Shown: positions 22,133-38,100 of the stretch, in pieces | How the letters are laid out: each line of letters opens with the position of its first letter | How positions within the stretch are numbered: position 1 is the first letter of the stretch | Origin: Microplitis mediator | Taxonomy: Eukaryota; Arthropoda; Insecta; Hymenoptera; Braconidae | DNA length: 64,000 nt | Assembly: GCF_029852145.1 (NCBI RefSeq) | Contig: NC_079978.1 | Span: 5,270,001 to 5,334,000 of the forward strand | Direction: 5' to 3' | Program-made: the position numbers and the translations under genes | The notes under the pieces: model-generated | What the model was told of the DNA's origin: nothing | Databases searched by the model: none | What the model saw: the letters and a program-made list of their open reading frames with translations, nothing else

Positions 22133-25100
22133 CTGAAATTTTTTTTAATTAAATGATAATAGAATATTTATATCTAATTTTTTTTTTCTAATTATTCATT
22201 TTCGACTCTTTAACAGAATTTTTATTTGAAAAATTTTTTCAATAATTTTTTTGCAGACTGTAATAGTTTTTTTTTCTCTGAGTGAATTCTATTTGAAAAA
22301 AAAAAAAAAAAAAATTTTCTTTTAATTAATATTAATTTTTAATTCAAAATTTTAAAATTTAAACAAATTATTAATTTGGAGAAATCACAGAAAAATTTTC
22401 AAAGGCCAAAAAAAAACTGAAGCATTAATTTTATAAAATTTTTTAAAAGCATGATCAATTTTTTTTTGATAAAACAAAAAAGCAATTACCAAAAATTAAT
22501 TTTTTCTAAATCTAATTACCGTTAAAGAGTTTATGAAAAAATTAATTATAGAAAAGATAAAAATTTATGGTGCCGCGACTATTAAACCGCGGACACTTCA
22601 ACCCTACGACAGTTCAACCTAGCGACATTTTAACCGACAAAACATCCATGATAAAAGGGCACTTAAATAAGGGCGTCCAGGGGCAAAGCAAAAAGCTCCA
22701 GTGGGGGTTGTGAGGCGAAGCCTCCCAGATGAAAAAAATAAATTCATGAAGTTCTAAAAACGAGTGAGTGTGAATGTAGCAGACATCAGACAAATTTAAA
22801 ATTATTAATAAATGGAGTCAATAATTAAAAAATAAAATTTTTAAAAAATGCGCATTTAAAAAATTTTGAAATTAATAAGTGCATTTTTTAAAAATGTTAT
22901 TTTATTAATTATTTACTCAATTCATTAATAATTTTAAATTTATCTGATATCTTCTACATTCACACTCATAAAAACGAATGTAAGTTAAAAAAAAAAATTT
23001 ATTATTATTATTAATAAAAAATTAATTATTGTTATTGTTTTTATATTATAATATGATATTGTACATGTTGAAATTTATAAGTTTGTGTTCAAAGGTTGGA
23101 ATATTGTTTGGTTTCATTGTTTTCAGTTGAAATGTCGCTAGGTTGAACTGTCGTTCGGTTGGAGTGTCGTCAATTGAATTTTCTTCGGTTTAATTATTGC
23201 AGAACCGAATTTATTTTGTATTTTTTGAAAAATAAATATAATTATTTATAGCTTTTCTATAAAAATAATTTTAAAAAAATAATAAATAAAGAGAATGGGA
23301 TAATGAATGATTAAAGTGCAGCATATTCAGTATCATAACTTCCGAGTGAAAATAAAGCTTTCATTCGTTATTATTTTTTTTTATTTAAAATCTCTTTTTC
23401 ACTTTATTGCGAATCTGATTGTAGCATGTGAGTAATCTACAATCAGAAGCATTGTAACAATAAAAAAAAATAAATAAATAATTTAAATATATAATTTATT
23501 TAAATAAATAAATAAATAATTAAAAATAAATAATTAAATTTATCATAATAAATCCAGTCGTAGACATTTTCTTTTATACTCTTATATAACAACAATAAAA
23601 CTTACAACGCTAAATTAAATTCGTACTTATTTTATCTCATTATTGTTATTTTCGTTTTCTGTATTATTGTTTTTTTTTCTTCTTCATAAATATCGACTCA
23701 GCGATGATAAAAAAATAAATTTATTTACAAGAGCGTGACTTGTTGCGGAAATAATTCGGAACCAGCCAAATAACTTTATCTTTACAAAAAAAATTTATTA
23801 TTAATTAATAAATTAATTAATAAATAATATCACTCTCTCCCTCTCTCACTTATTACTTATTTTTTCTCTCAATCTTTAACTCTCACACAACAAAAATCTC
23901 ACAACTTTGTTATCACGAGTTTAAATTTTAAAATTATTTTAATAAATTTAAAAAAATGAGCAAAAATTTATCTTATTATTGAGCATTAAATGATCAATTA
24001 AAAAAATTAAAAACTAAATATACCGCAACAGACACCAGTAGATAAAAGTTCAAAGATTTTTTTCCATGTCAGTATTTTTTTTTGTCAATTATTAAATATT
24101 TAATTCATATATTTATATATATTTTTTCAATTCTAATCAATTCGCATACTCAATCTATATAAACTTTTCAATAATTTATCATTTAAGCTATGACTTGCGT
24201 GCACAGCTACTGACTATTCAACTACAGGACATTTAGACCTTTATTTATTTTTATTTATTCATTTTTTTGTTATTTTTTTTCTATCGCTTTTGCTTACTTT
24301 GTTTATGATACGCGGGCAATATAATAATATATAATAATAATAATTGTATATATAGTAACAAGTCAATAAAATTTACATATATACATATGAGTATTAGCAT
24401 GTCGTGATATAAATCAAGTGTACATATTATTTCAGCTAGTGTGTGATAAAAACTAATAAAAAAGCACGGCCTATTAGCATACGTGCCATTCATTTGCAAC
24501 AACTATTTTAAATATCAATTTGTGCCTAGAGCTTGCAATTAACGCAATGAATTTATGTATGTAATGTAATTTATCTATAGCTTTGTATATAAAAAAAAAT
24601 TTTTCAACAATTGACCAATTAATTTATTAATGAATGAATAAATAAATAAATAAATTGAGTAATGCGTGAACAGTGCGTGCGTTAATTTAAAAATTTATTA
24701 TTTATTAATAATAATAAATTTATTTATTAGACTATTTAATTTTCTAACGTGATAATTTGCATTTATAATTATTTTTTATCATTCAACAATCCTAGAGGAA
24801 GTAACAAAGGAGTATAAATGTAATAAATAAATAATAATTATAATAATAATAATAATAATGGTCTATAAACTATCGTTCTCCTACGACTCAAAGCAGGGAA
24901 TGATATGTAATTTTAACTTGATATCTTACATTAATAATAATAATAAAATAATATCTATGTACAACAACTTTAAATAATGAGTAAAACCAGCCCTAATGAA
25001 AATTTATTAAATATTTAAAATTACTGAGCGTATTTTGATAAACTATGTGACTTTTTAACAAAGCGTGGGCTGATGGCATCCTCGAGCACGTGTTACTATT

Positions 25101-28100
25101 GGTTCATTTACCATATTGCTTAGTACTACCGGTTGTATTCCCGACTAGTTGTTGGCTTATCAGTCGTGATGCAGACGCGAGACTCGTCAGTGATGTGTTT
25201 GATGTATTGCCAGGCACAGTAGCGCGACCACCACGAAGTCCTACATAAGAATTATTGTTGTCTTCCAGGCCATCAGGTGATTTCGTTGTGTTACTTTTAC
25301 TATCTTGATCAATTATTGTGGGTCTACGTCCTGATGCACTCTGTAATTTTATTTGATTGTTTAAAATGCACTCGTGCCAAAAATTAATCCCTATCCGAAA
25401 ATTCCCGTAGAATCCACTCAAATGCAACAAAGACTGCATAGAAACGAATACACTCTATAGGATTCTATGCAGTTTTTGTAGCATTTGAGTGGATTCTTTG
25501 GGAATTTTTAAATAGGGATGGAACAGAACAAGTTTAGAAATTTTTTAGGGATTTTTGTAAAGCTGTAACTTTGTTAAATTTGTCGCGGTATTTCTCATGC
25601 ATGCACGATAGTCGTAGCTTTGAAAAAATTTTGATCAAAATGCGCCGAAACTAGAGATTTCAAGCTATAAAATGGTTTTTTAAAAATCTTGATACGATTA
25701 TTTTTCACAGAGTTACAGTCTTGCAAAAATCACAAAAATTTTTTAAATTTTTCTGTTCCTTTCATTTTTGGCATAAGTGTATTTAAATTTTTTTTTTTTT
25801 AAATTTAATTGTTGAGATTTATGGATTTTTTTGTCATGAAAAATATTACATTAGAATTTTCTTGAGTTATTTATTTTTTTTTCTTGTCTATTTATCTGTC
25901 GATATATGGAAAAAATTATTTGATTTTACTGAAATTTCATTTTTATCAGAAAGCCCCAGGCGAAATGAAGGAGCTTAAGATTTTTTTTCGAGCAAAATTG
26001 GATTTCGCATACAAAAAAAAAATTTTATATCTTTAAAAAAAAGTTTAAGTATAAGAAATATTCGTAATTGTGTATCCATGATTATTTATCAAAATTTTAA
26101 TCCATTAAAACAAAAAGAACTTGGAAACCCCATTTTCCAGCTTTTTCTTAAATAATATAAAGATAATAATTTTGAATTTTTTTCAGACAAACTGATAATT
26201 TACTTATATTTTGTGGCAATAAAAATAAATTTCTAGAATTACATATTTTTTAAACTAAAAAAAAAATACTAAAGAATTTTTTGATGATTCAAAAGCTATT
26301 GAACTTCAAAACTACAAAGCCAAAATAATATTTGAAGTAAAAAATAATATTTTCCATGGCCAAGACTGAATGAAAACTCTCTAGAAAATAATATTTTTTT
26401 TTTTTAAGTGATAAAATATCAAGTAAATACCTTAGCGACACGAGTTTTTCGATGTTTTGGCAAAGTATCGGTGTTGACACTGGCCTTAATGGAGTCATGT
26501 TGAACTTGAACGCTCTTTGAAAATTCACTAGCATTCGTATTAGTAGATGTCGGCGAAAATAGTGTGGACTGGTGATCTACGATAGGTGATTTGTCGTTAT
26601 TTATTTCGCGGCACTTGTTGTCAGCCGCGCCTTCCAGTGGATTTATGTATAGATTACTGTCAGCTTCGTTGGATCCATCACCATCACCAAGCAATTCTTG
26701 GGAGTTAAATGGATGAGTTTGACAAGTTGCGTAGGTCTCAGAACTATCAACGCTACCACGTTCATTATACGATGATTTTGACGGATAAGCCGTCGCCGGG
26801 GTGCTCACTGGCTCGGATACTGGTGCAGCAATAGCTGCTACTGGTGCTGATGACGCAGCAATTGCTGTTATTTGTCTCAGCGGTGATGAATATGAGTATG
26901 AGAATAAATCACCAAATGCACTCGTATCAACACTACTTTCTCTCAGCGAACGCATTTCTTGGCATACAGGATTACGAAAATCACTTGTCGCAAGGGGCAT
27001 TATATCTTCAGCGTCTCTATAATCTTTGTATTCCTGTATAACATACAAAACAAACAAGACCCAAAGACAATCAAACATATCATGAAAATATTATTATTAA
27101 TTTAAATGTCATCATTATTTTTATCCATAAATTTCTACTCTAAATTTACCTTATTCTGTTTTTCTGATAAATCTATAACAGGTTCCTTTATAATTTCAAT
27201 TATTAAATTCAAAAATTATTTTTTTTTTCAAATTTAACTACACATGCAGTCATTCGATGAATTTTTATACCAATTTATTTAAATTAGTAACCGAGAAAAA
27301 AAAATTCAAGCGATGGAAATTTTTAAAAAATTTGTTTTCAAATTTCGAGCGGGAGTTGGAGTAAATTTAAAATTTTAAAATCATCGATTTGAAATTTAAA
27401 TATTTTTTAACTATAAATATTGTTATTGATAGTAAATACCTTTGTAGTACAAAAGCAACATTCAAATTCACTAGGGAATTCATCAAATTTCTCGGATTTT
27501 CTGCTGTCTTTTTTATCTTCATCCTACATATCACACAATAACAATAACAAAAATTATACTCTCCTGTTTATTTATTTAATTGTTTTTTATTTTTTTTTCA
27601 AAGACCCCATCGTAAACTATTGAACCTTTCGATGACCTTTAATATTCATTATTATTTTCTATGTGTCATAAATCCATTTTAGTAAATTAAAAATATACAC
27701 GTAAGTACAATTAGTGCAAGAAGGTGAAGAAGTTGATTTATTTTTATTAGAAATGGTTCAAATGTTTTCAATGAGATGAATCCATTCAAATAAAACGGAC
27801 AAAAAAATATAAATATAAATATGATAAACAAATACAAATGAATAAAGACAGTAAGCGCTGGTATTAACGTTAACAATGTACGTGAATTATGATGACATTA
27901 TTATTTTAATTATCTGCGGAGCCTGAGAGACATTTAAACTTAATTAAAAAAATAATTCTATTACATACTATACGTTATTACAGTAAATCATTTTTATAAT
28001 TAACATCGTAACAGTAATTAATACTCGTTAAATTAAATGCATTTTAATAAAGAAATTTTTGAAATAAATAAAAAAAATGTGTGGGATGTTAAAATGAAAA

Positions 28101-29134
28101 AGAAAGTGCCACTTTGTAATGCGAAATTACTTACCCGTATTAAAATATAAAAATAAATTATTGATGCAGGATAAATATATATTTATGTATATGCGTAATA
28201 TTACACTGTGAAAAATTTTCGGAGTAAATGCGGATTGGATGACTGTTTATTTATTTAATTCCCTCGGAGTGAAATTCACTACGTAGGGAAGTTTATTTTA
28301 ATATAACTTCGAATCGGAGTGAATGCGGATTTAAATAAAATCTAGACTCCGAAATGACTCTGCTGAAAAGACAAACTCGCATACCTGAAGATCGCAACGT
28401 TTTTCGTGTAACGAAAATGGAAAAAATTTATTTAATTCGACTGCTTAAGGGGTAACTCCGGAGGTTGGAGGTGGCCTTAGATTTTCAGCTGACATACCAA
28501 TATCTATATGCGAAACATTTCAGAAATTTAGTTATGCAACCAGCAGATTTTTTACTTTCCAATTTTTTTCCGTTGCGCGGGAAACGTTTCGATCTTCAGG
28601 AACATACAAACTCCCTATTTACTCCAATACGGATTTTTTTAAAGCTCCGTAACTCCGAGTGAATTTGGATTTACGGGGATACGCTACCAGACCTCTTTCT
28701 CACACTCAGAAAAATAAACTCGACTATTTTTGTTGCACTCGTAGAGTAAATGAGAATTTTAAAACAATTTTTTTTGGAGACAAATTAGAATTTTTGAAAA
28801 TACGAAATTTCTAGCCTTCTATTTAAGTTTCAAAAAACTCTAAAGACTCTCTATTTTAGGTTTCCAGAGTTTGTCCGTGAATTAAATTTAACTGAAAATC
28901 TGTTACCGTTGCCCCTTAAATAAAATCCGTAATCACTCCGAATTCACTCCCGATTTTTTACAGTGCAACATACAATAAAAAATAAATAAACAATGTTATG
29001 AACAAAAAAAATTATTTATTGATGATAATGATTTTACAAATTTTTCCTCGCCCTCATATGTCTTTACTTATATTTTCTTAAACTCACTTTCGAGGTATTG
29101 ATTTCTTGACTACCATAATTATATATATATGTAC

Positions 29135-29166
<32 letters not shown>

Positions 29167-32100
29167 TTTTATGAATGTCTGAGTACGAATGATTGTGTGA
29201 TAATTAAAAATAAATGAAATAATTATAAAATAATCAGCTCCATATATCATCATCTGGAATGTCTTCAATCTCTCCATATCCATTTGCACATATGTATATA
29301 TCAGGCGCCATTTTCTGAAAAATACCGACAAATACTATTGATATATTGAATCCTCAATCCGATAATTATCATATATATTTTCTTTTATATTTTAATAACA
29401 ATTACTCAAGTTATTTTTCCTACTTCTTAATACCTATTCATCTAATTACTTAATCAAATAAACGTATCCTCTTACGTAATTGCAATCGCAATAAGTAATG
29501 AAAATGATAAAAAACAAATTTAAAAATCGATAGTTAATTTTAAAATTAAATTACAAAACTTTTACAAGTAATAGCGATAAATTATTATTGAGCCATACTT
29601 CGAACGCTTATACTACTTATTATATTGATTGTCTCTGCTCTATTATATTTTGCCAACGAAGCTAAATCGTTTGTTTTCATTGGCATTGTTTCAATATAAT
29701 TTTCTTTTCTTTTCTTTAAAAGTATACATATATATATAAATATCTACATATACGTATTAACAAAACCATTCAGAAGGATACTTAATACATATTTATATAT
29801 GTATGTAAAATAAATATTTATTACAAAATGTACATACGTATAAATAAAATTAATCAATTGATTAATTAATAATTAAGCAAAGCTTATAATAATTTATTCT
29901 ATTATATTTAAATATATGATTTATTTAAATAAATAAAATTACAATAAAATAATAGTATATTGTGTATAGTTTTTGTTGAGATAAATATATTTCTGTCATT
30001 GGCTTACTCACGATGAAAGTCTGAGTGATTGTATAAAAATAACTATGGGCACGAAGCCACAATTTAAACATTTGTCTCTTATGACAATTGATATTATACA
30101 ATTGACTGTAATAAATTTATAAAAAATATATATACATAAAGAAAAATAAAAAAAAGTAATCAATAAATTTCATTAAAGCTCAAGCTCGATAAAATATCCA
30201 CACATATTAAATACATTAATAAAATAAGTAAATTAAATTAGAAAGAAAAACTATTTACATTTTTTTTTTAATATAAACATACGAGCTTTATAAATTGTAC
30301 ACACACTTGTTCACTTGTCAAGTGGACTCTTTATTTATTTAAAAATTTAAAATAAAAAACAACGATGACAAAGTGGCACATTCTTAAAATTATACGTAAA
30401 AAACAAAACTGCTAAGCGATACTTTGGCATTTTTACTTTTGTTTATTTTTTTTACTGAAGAAAATGAAAATTTAATTAATTAATTTTTTTATGGCTATTG
30501 CTTTGTAATTTAAAGTAATATTAGTTCTTGGTGTTAAGTAATGACTTTCAATACCATTAATCATATTAATAATTAAAGTTAAACGTCTCTACAGCTGGTT
30601 ATTTTCTAAACTATACCATATTTTATGCCGAAGGTTGATTACTTAATAGTTATGTCTTTACGTCTTTACTAAAATGTCAAGACTTTATTTTAAATTAAAA
30701 AGAAAAAAAAGAAATAATAATAAAATATGATATATTTATCTAAAATAAAGTGGTTTATAAAGTTTTGATATAAAATTGTAATTGTGAGTAATTAACAAAA
30801 ATATACTGGAGTATTTTAATAAACAAATATAATTATTGATTATTTAAATGAAATCTATAAATAAACTTTTATAATAGTTTATTAAAATTGACGTATTTGA
30901 ATATTTGAGGAGTTAAAATTGAGATAAAGAGAGCATGAATACTAAGTATTGATTTTATATATATTTAGAATTTCTATAAATGAAGATATTAATTAATTCA
31001 AACAGATAATAATTACGTTCATTTCCCGTTTTATTTAAAATTTAAATTTTGAATACACTGTGAAAAATATGGAGTAAATTCGGAGTGATTACGGATTTTA
31101 CTTAAATCCGAATTCACTCATTCTGGAGTTTTAGAAAATATCACTCCGGAGACGGAGTAAATTCGGAGTTTGCTTATTAGAGGAGTGATCTGGATTTTAT
31201 TTAAATCCGCATTCACTCCAATTCAAACTTTTAACAACAAAATAAACTCTCCATCAGAGTGAATTTCACTCCGAGGAGATCAAATAAATATACAGTCATC
31301 TGCTCCGCATTTACTCCGGATTTAATCCCCAAATTTGTTACAGTGTATAGTTAGAAAAAAAAACAATTACTTAAATTAATTTATTAAATAAATAATCACC
31401 CGAGTCAAAATATTAGACGTAAATTGAACGTTTTGAACGTAAATTGAACGTTTTGGACATTAAAAACTCAATTTGACAGCTTTCAACTTATTCAAAACGT
31501 AGATTGGAGTATCATAAATCGAAAACGCAACTAAAACTTATTTAGACTTACAATAAGAAAACATGAGCATACCAAAAAATTTTTTTCATTAATTTTGTAC
31601 TCCTGGATTATAATCACGTCAATTCCCTAAAATTTTGTCGTCCGCCTTTCTGGCTCTTAAATAAAAAATTCGTATTTTGAAAGAAAATTTTTTTCAGTTT
31701 CATACTTCTATCTTTAACACTATTATATCTTTTCACATATTAAGATATCAAGGTTATGAAAATTGTGATTACAAGTATTGAAATAAATTAATTAATGTTA
31801 TCATTAAACTAAAATCATAACTCATGAAATTACCAATTTTTTACGAACCAAAATACAAAAAATCGTTCAATTGACTTTCAAAACGTTAAAAACATTCAAT
31901 TCGCGTTTAAAACGTTAAGAATGTTCAATATACGTTTAAAACGTTTAACTTACGTCTAATATTTCGACTCGGGCACGTATTCTAATAAATGAAATAAATT
32001 AAGCGTTACATGAATTATAAATATTTATTGTATAAATAAAAAAATATAAATGCAATAGGCATATATTAGTCTCAGGCTCCTTATATTTAATAATATGTAT

Positions 32101-35100
32101 ATAGTAAAAATATTAATAATAATAATGATGATTTATGACAATGATTTAGTGATTTTTCACAATAAAAAAGCATTGTTGTTGTTATTAATAATATTTAATG
32201 CGGCAGTATTTTTTAATAGACTATAAATGACATGATAACGTTTGAATTATATGTTATTTCATAAAGCTATTAAATAAATAATATAAAAAAACTATTAAAC
32301 TATTAGCACCTATAAATTTATTTTTAAATATTTAACATTTCAATATATATTTAATATAAATTTCAAACGTTACCGGGTGTGGCTCTGTTTTTATTTACTT
32401 GATACTTTTATTTTAAAACTCGATTAAATTCACCCAGGAACGTTCATTTAAATAGTTATTATTTAATTAGCAATTCAAATTATTTTTAAACGATAGCAGA
32501 AAATAAATTACCCTTTAAATGGATGAGAATATCACGAATTAAATTTGAAAAATTCATTAATTTTTTTTCTTCATTATCAATAGTAATAATAAACTTATTT
32601 TTTTTTTCTACTTTCCATAACAAGGAGCCGTAGCACTTAAATCACTGGTATATGTATCAGTAAGTCTTGATAAATAACTTTATTATTAAAGTAGTTTACT
32701 GCAAGTAACGTCTGGCAAATCTATAACCGTTTGTCTAGTAAATTATTAAAGATTAGAAAATAATATATGTATACGTGTATAATTTATACTTTCAATTCGT
32801 TTTAATACTTATTTATTTGGCGTCGTAAACATGGCGATTCGTTGTACGTTTTTGTTAATTATATTAAAATTTTTAATTCTGTGCAATTGGTAAAATTTTT
32901 TTTTTCTTTTCGTTTTTACAAACTGTCTTTAAGATGCGCGGTTAAAACTTGTGGTATGAATAATTTATAAAATTTAATTTAATTTAATATGGACGGTGAT
33001 TGTGTCGTGTTATGTCATTGATAAATTTATTAATTAGTCCACTTAATAAAAACACTTAATAATATTCTTCAGTACACTATTTACACATACACTATCAGCA
33101 GCTAGAATTACACTTGAACCTGAAAAAAATGAAGATAAAACTAGCAGGGATGCTCAAAGTGTATATATCTATATATATTTATATTATCGGACATTTTAAA
33201 AAATAATAAACTTTATACTTTTTTTTTAAATTTTTCTAAAACTGCAGTTGGCAAAACCTAAAAAACTATTTACCTATTCTCATAATATCGATAGCTAATT
33301 ATTTATTATTATAATTATGTAATGATTGCGAATGTAGCAGACATTTTGTCAATTTTTATAATTTTTAATTAAATTAAGGGGGATAGCAACTGTGAAATTT
33401 CGAAAAAAAAAATTTTTTTTTTTTTATTAAATCAAAGTTTATATATTCAAAAATATGTATCTAGAGTGTTATATGAAAATTCCGAATATTTTTCGAGTTA
33501 TAGTCATTTTTGTGACAGCGCGTCAACTGACGGTTGCACTCACTAAAAACTTTAAACGCGTTTTTCTCGAAACTACTTTTTTTGAACTGGTCTCATGTGT
33601 AATTTGCATAAATATGAACCGATTCGCAACTTTTTTTTCCGTATTCGTCTATTCAGTAGCTGAAGTTGCACGTAGGGGATTTTTTAAATTTTGATTTTTC
33701 AGCTTTTTTAAGGCTGTTTGAATCCAAAAAAATGAGAAAAAAAAACGAAAAAATTTTTAATATGTCGCCATTTTTTTTCAAATCCAAATTTTCAAAATCC
33801 CCTACGTGGAACGATAACCACATGCATACAGATTACAACGCGGTTTGGTTTTTTCGTTTCAGAAAATCCGTTTTTGAGTTAGAGATGAGACTGTGGTGGG
33901 GGAAATTTTTTTGGTGCTCCACAAAAATGCTTATAACTTTATAACAGCATGATATTTTTTAATAAAAATTTAGGAGAATTATCTTTAATGTATACTTTAT
34001 AAAACAAAAAAAACCCGATCCCCGAATTTCTTTATTGTGGCTATCTCCCTTAACAAAATGTAAATAAAATAAAAATAAATAAATGCACATTTATAGAATT
34101 TGATTATCGGTATGCGCATTTTTAAATTTTTACTCTAATTACATTCTATATATTTATTCAAAAATTTTTAAAATTGCTAATTGTCAGATGATACTGAAGT
34201 TAGCTGAGGTCTAATAATTTTTGGATTTTTTTCAAACCGATAAATCATAAAAAAAAATATTTCAAAAAATTGCACTTATAGTTTTTTAAATTTTCTACAT
34301 GTGCATATTTTTATTTTATTTTTTTTTTTTGTAACTGATTTATTGAAAAAAAATCCGAAAATTATTACTTGTCTGTTAACTTCAGGATCATATTGTCCGG
34401 TACATTCACACTCGTTGCTACATTTACACTCATATTATATAATATATATATAATTATTTCAACAGAGCCACATTTATTGAACTATTAGATAACAAATAAA
34501 GTTAATAATATATATATAAATGGGTAACATCAAACATTATCATATCTTTAACACAAATATTATTAGATAAACATTTCCATTCTACCGATGTTACGTGAAT
34601 AGACTTGTGTTAATGAAGCTGCGATTAAAAAAAAATTATTATAATAAAACATAAACAAAGTTGATTCAAATAAACACATAAATAAATAAATAAATAAATA
34701 AATAATAGTAATAAGGAGTAGCTTTATAGATTGAAATGAATAACTTACGCTAGGTGTAGTATTGCCTTGATTCGAGTGTTGAGCGAGCATTTCATCGTGG
34801 TAGTAATCGTCGTTCTGAGAGGCCGGTATATTTTGCGCAAAGTCAAGAAGTCGACGATTAGGACTGTCTGGAGTAGTAGGTATATCATTAGTAACTTGTG
34901 GGAATGATGAAGAGGCACTTCTGCGATGTCGTGGTATACTACTGGAGTGCTCGTAATTACGATAGCAACCGGCTCCTGTCTGTGCTGGTCCACGTTCGCA
35001 CGTCGATTCCCCGTCTTCGCTGTTACCGTCTGCACCTGACATATTGTGGCCTAAAAGATTTTTATAAAAAAATAAAGAGAAAGATGATAAAGACATTGAT

Positions 35101-38100
35101 TAAGACAAGAAAGAGCACAGGTTTTGTTTTTTGTTTTTTAGGATTTTTTCTAAGCTAATGTGAGATAGAGGAAATGAGCTGACGAGGAACTTACTCGTTA
35201 GACTTTAATTAAATTTATAAAATAAAATAATACAGTAATGAAATTTTGTAGTTGTCGGCTGTGCATAGTAAGTAGTTTTGTTGAATTGAGCAGAATAAGT
35301 TCCTCGCTTATATTATCTTACCAGTGTCGACGATGACGTCAATGAGATCCATACTCTTGGCGAACGCATCCCTCAAATTGATATGATGGAATGATACAAT
35401 ACTGCCTTCACGCTTAGCACGTTCCAATGCCTCACGACGTTTTAACGCTTTTTCACGTCTCATCTGATTTTTATAAAACTCAGCAAAATTATTGACAATA
35501 ATGGGAATAGGCAACGCAATTACCAGGACACCACATATACAACATACACTGCCAATCACTTTGCCAAGAGGAGTCGTAGGATAAATGTCTCCGTAACCTA
35601 CGGTCGTCATGGTGATTCCAGCCCACCAAAACGTCTCCGGAATGCTTATAAATTTGGTCCCGGGCTCTTCTTTCTCCGCGAAGTATGCAAGGCTCGAGAA
35701 TATGAGTACACCCATTGCGAGAAAGAGCATAAGTAGCCCGAGTTCTTTGTACGAATTTCGCAAAGTAAAACCAAGACTTTGTAACCCCGTTGAATGACGT
35801 GCTAATTTTAATATTCTCAAAATACGCATTATACGAAATATCTGTACAACACGTCTGACATCTTGGAACTGATCATTTGCATTTTTATTTGTCTCAACGA
35901 GAAACAGCGACACAAAGTACGGTAATATTGCTAGTAAGTCTATTACATTCAAACCGCCTTTGAAGAATTTCCATTTGTCTGGCGATGCACTAAATCTAAG
36001 CACGTATTCTAGCGTAAACCACGTAATGCATACCGCTTCGACCATCGCTAGTTGTGGATTATCTTGAAAGTTACCCTTCTCATCGTTTACTTGCATACTA
36101 GGAATGGTGTTGAGTGTCAGTGCAATCGTCGATAGCACAATAAACAGAATTGATATCACAGCTATCACCTGAAAATTTTACCATTCACATTTTTCAATTT
36201 ATGTTCATCCAATTTTCCCCATTTTTTTTTTATATTAATTTATCATCGTCATTATTATCATTATTTTTTTTTTATCTTTTTCTTCTCCGTCTCCTCCATT
36301 GTTAAAAATATTATTTATCTTCTCAAACTCTGTATCCACGAGCTGTAAACCCTGCTATTATGGCCTTGACATAACTTCGCGGAATGAATTCCATTTAAGT
36401 ACACACTTATCCCAGGTACTAATTTATAAGTTTATCATAAAAATACATTTAGATTTTATTTATTTCCAGAACGTAGTATTTTTTCTACGACCACCTCCCA
36501 CTTTCTTCACCGCTAATTAGTCCTAGCATTATTACTTAGCTTCGTGGAGAGTTTACGTTACTGCATATTACCTTAACGTGTCTTGGTCTATTTATTAATT
36601 TTTTTTTTTTATATTAATTACATTATATTACAAACAATTACTTATTATTTTTATTTTATCACGTTTTTTTATAGATATACAATCGTATATATGAACACAA
36701 GACGAAAAATGCCAAGCGTTAAAAGCAATACACAGCCGACCCAAAATTATTCATTCAATTTATTTACTTTTTTTTTTAAAATAGAAAAAAAATTTTGTTG
36801 TTATTTTCCAATTTTTGAGATAAGATTAAATAATACACAAGCGTACATAGCGCACATATGGGTATGAAATTATCAATTCGATATCCTATGAATAAATGAT
36901 TTATTCATGAAATTACTTTTTTTTATTGTATCTATTTATAAACATCGACTTGGGTAAAAACTTTTTTATAAAATAATAATAAAAAAAAATATATAAAGCT
37001 ACGAACTTGCGTCAATATTTAAGCTCAAGTTGCGCAATGTCAAATCAATTTAAATATAAAACAAAATAATATAAAATTTAAAGCGAGGCTCTATTATTTA
37101 ATTTATTTATTTATTTTTATAATTATTATTTTTTAATTGACAGATGAATAATCTTGGAAGAAACAACGAAAACGACTCTCATCGAAGCTCCATTTAATTA
37201 ATAAAACAAATAAAAAAAAATGTAAATAAATGTACAATACAATGAACCTTTCAACAGCCATACAAATCCAATCGCGCATTACCGTTTATTCACATTCAGC
37301 AGTTAATATTCTACAAGTTAAGCTGGACAATTAAACGATAAATTTGTCATCACACGTTTATTCTCTTACGATATTCGACGACTTTTCTGTTGAAACTGTC
37401 TAGTAGTCGATGAGAATAACGTGTGCAAATATATTTAATAAATATAAATATATAATCGTTTAATTGTACGACAGTATATTGTGTGACAAGGGATGAAACA
37501 AAATGATTTCAAAGCAGGGTAAAGTTGGGTGACATCACCTGCAATCGAAATCGTCTTTCATCCTGAGTTACACACTAGATTTTTCATGATTACCTGCATT
37601 GGAACTTAAAGTTTCAGTGCCAGCCGCCAGTCAGAAACAAGTTAATTTAACAGGGGTTCGTACTTCTCTCTCTATTACACTCAAGTCCACGAACGTTACT
37701 ATCTTTGTTACACATGTGCAGTAAATGGAAACTTTAGCCGAGTTTTTCTCTTAAACAAACGAATACTGTCAAACAATTAAAGCGCACTTCGTTAAATTAG
37801 ACAGTAGTGCATTAATGTGCGGTCTGTATTTTGTATTTAGAGATTTTGTTTCTGAAAAAAATTCAGCGGAAAATATCTGATAACCCCTGTTAAGATTAAT
37901 AGTGTGATCGACTATTAAATTGTCATTTGCAATTTTTAATTAAGCAGAAACTATAAATACTATTTATTATTGACACTAATTTTTATAAAACTTAATTACA
38001 GTCAGAACTGTCATTTACGTAAGTAAAATTAATGGTTTGAAATTACTATTAAACAAATGCCAAGTATCAGAGTTTAAATTGCGAAAGCCTTCAGTCAGCG

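Larger units (their letters stand above)
28202..28967. repeat. ACACTGT-family MITE with two nested elements (Shab intron)
   Basis: Left end TACACTGTGAAAAATTTTCG, right end CGATTTTTTACAGTGCA. Host words (GGAGTAAATGCGG, AATCACTCCGAATTC) resume on both sides of each insert. Inserts: ACCTGAAGATCG element 28383-28601 and TTAAGGGGATACG element 28671-28919. Confidence 0.8.

Noticed and set aside
33455..33944. Two plus-strand open frames of 79 and 92 codons
   Set aside because: They lie within the TTAA-flanked element and are Phe/Lys-rich translations of AT-rich DNA with no recognisable domain; not enough to call a transposase remnant.
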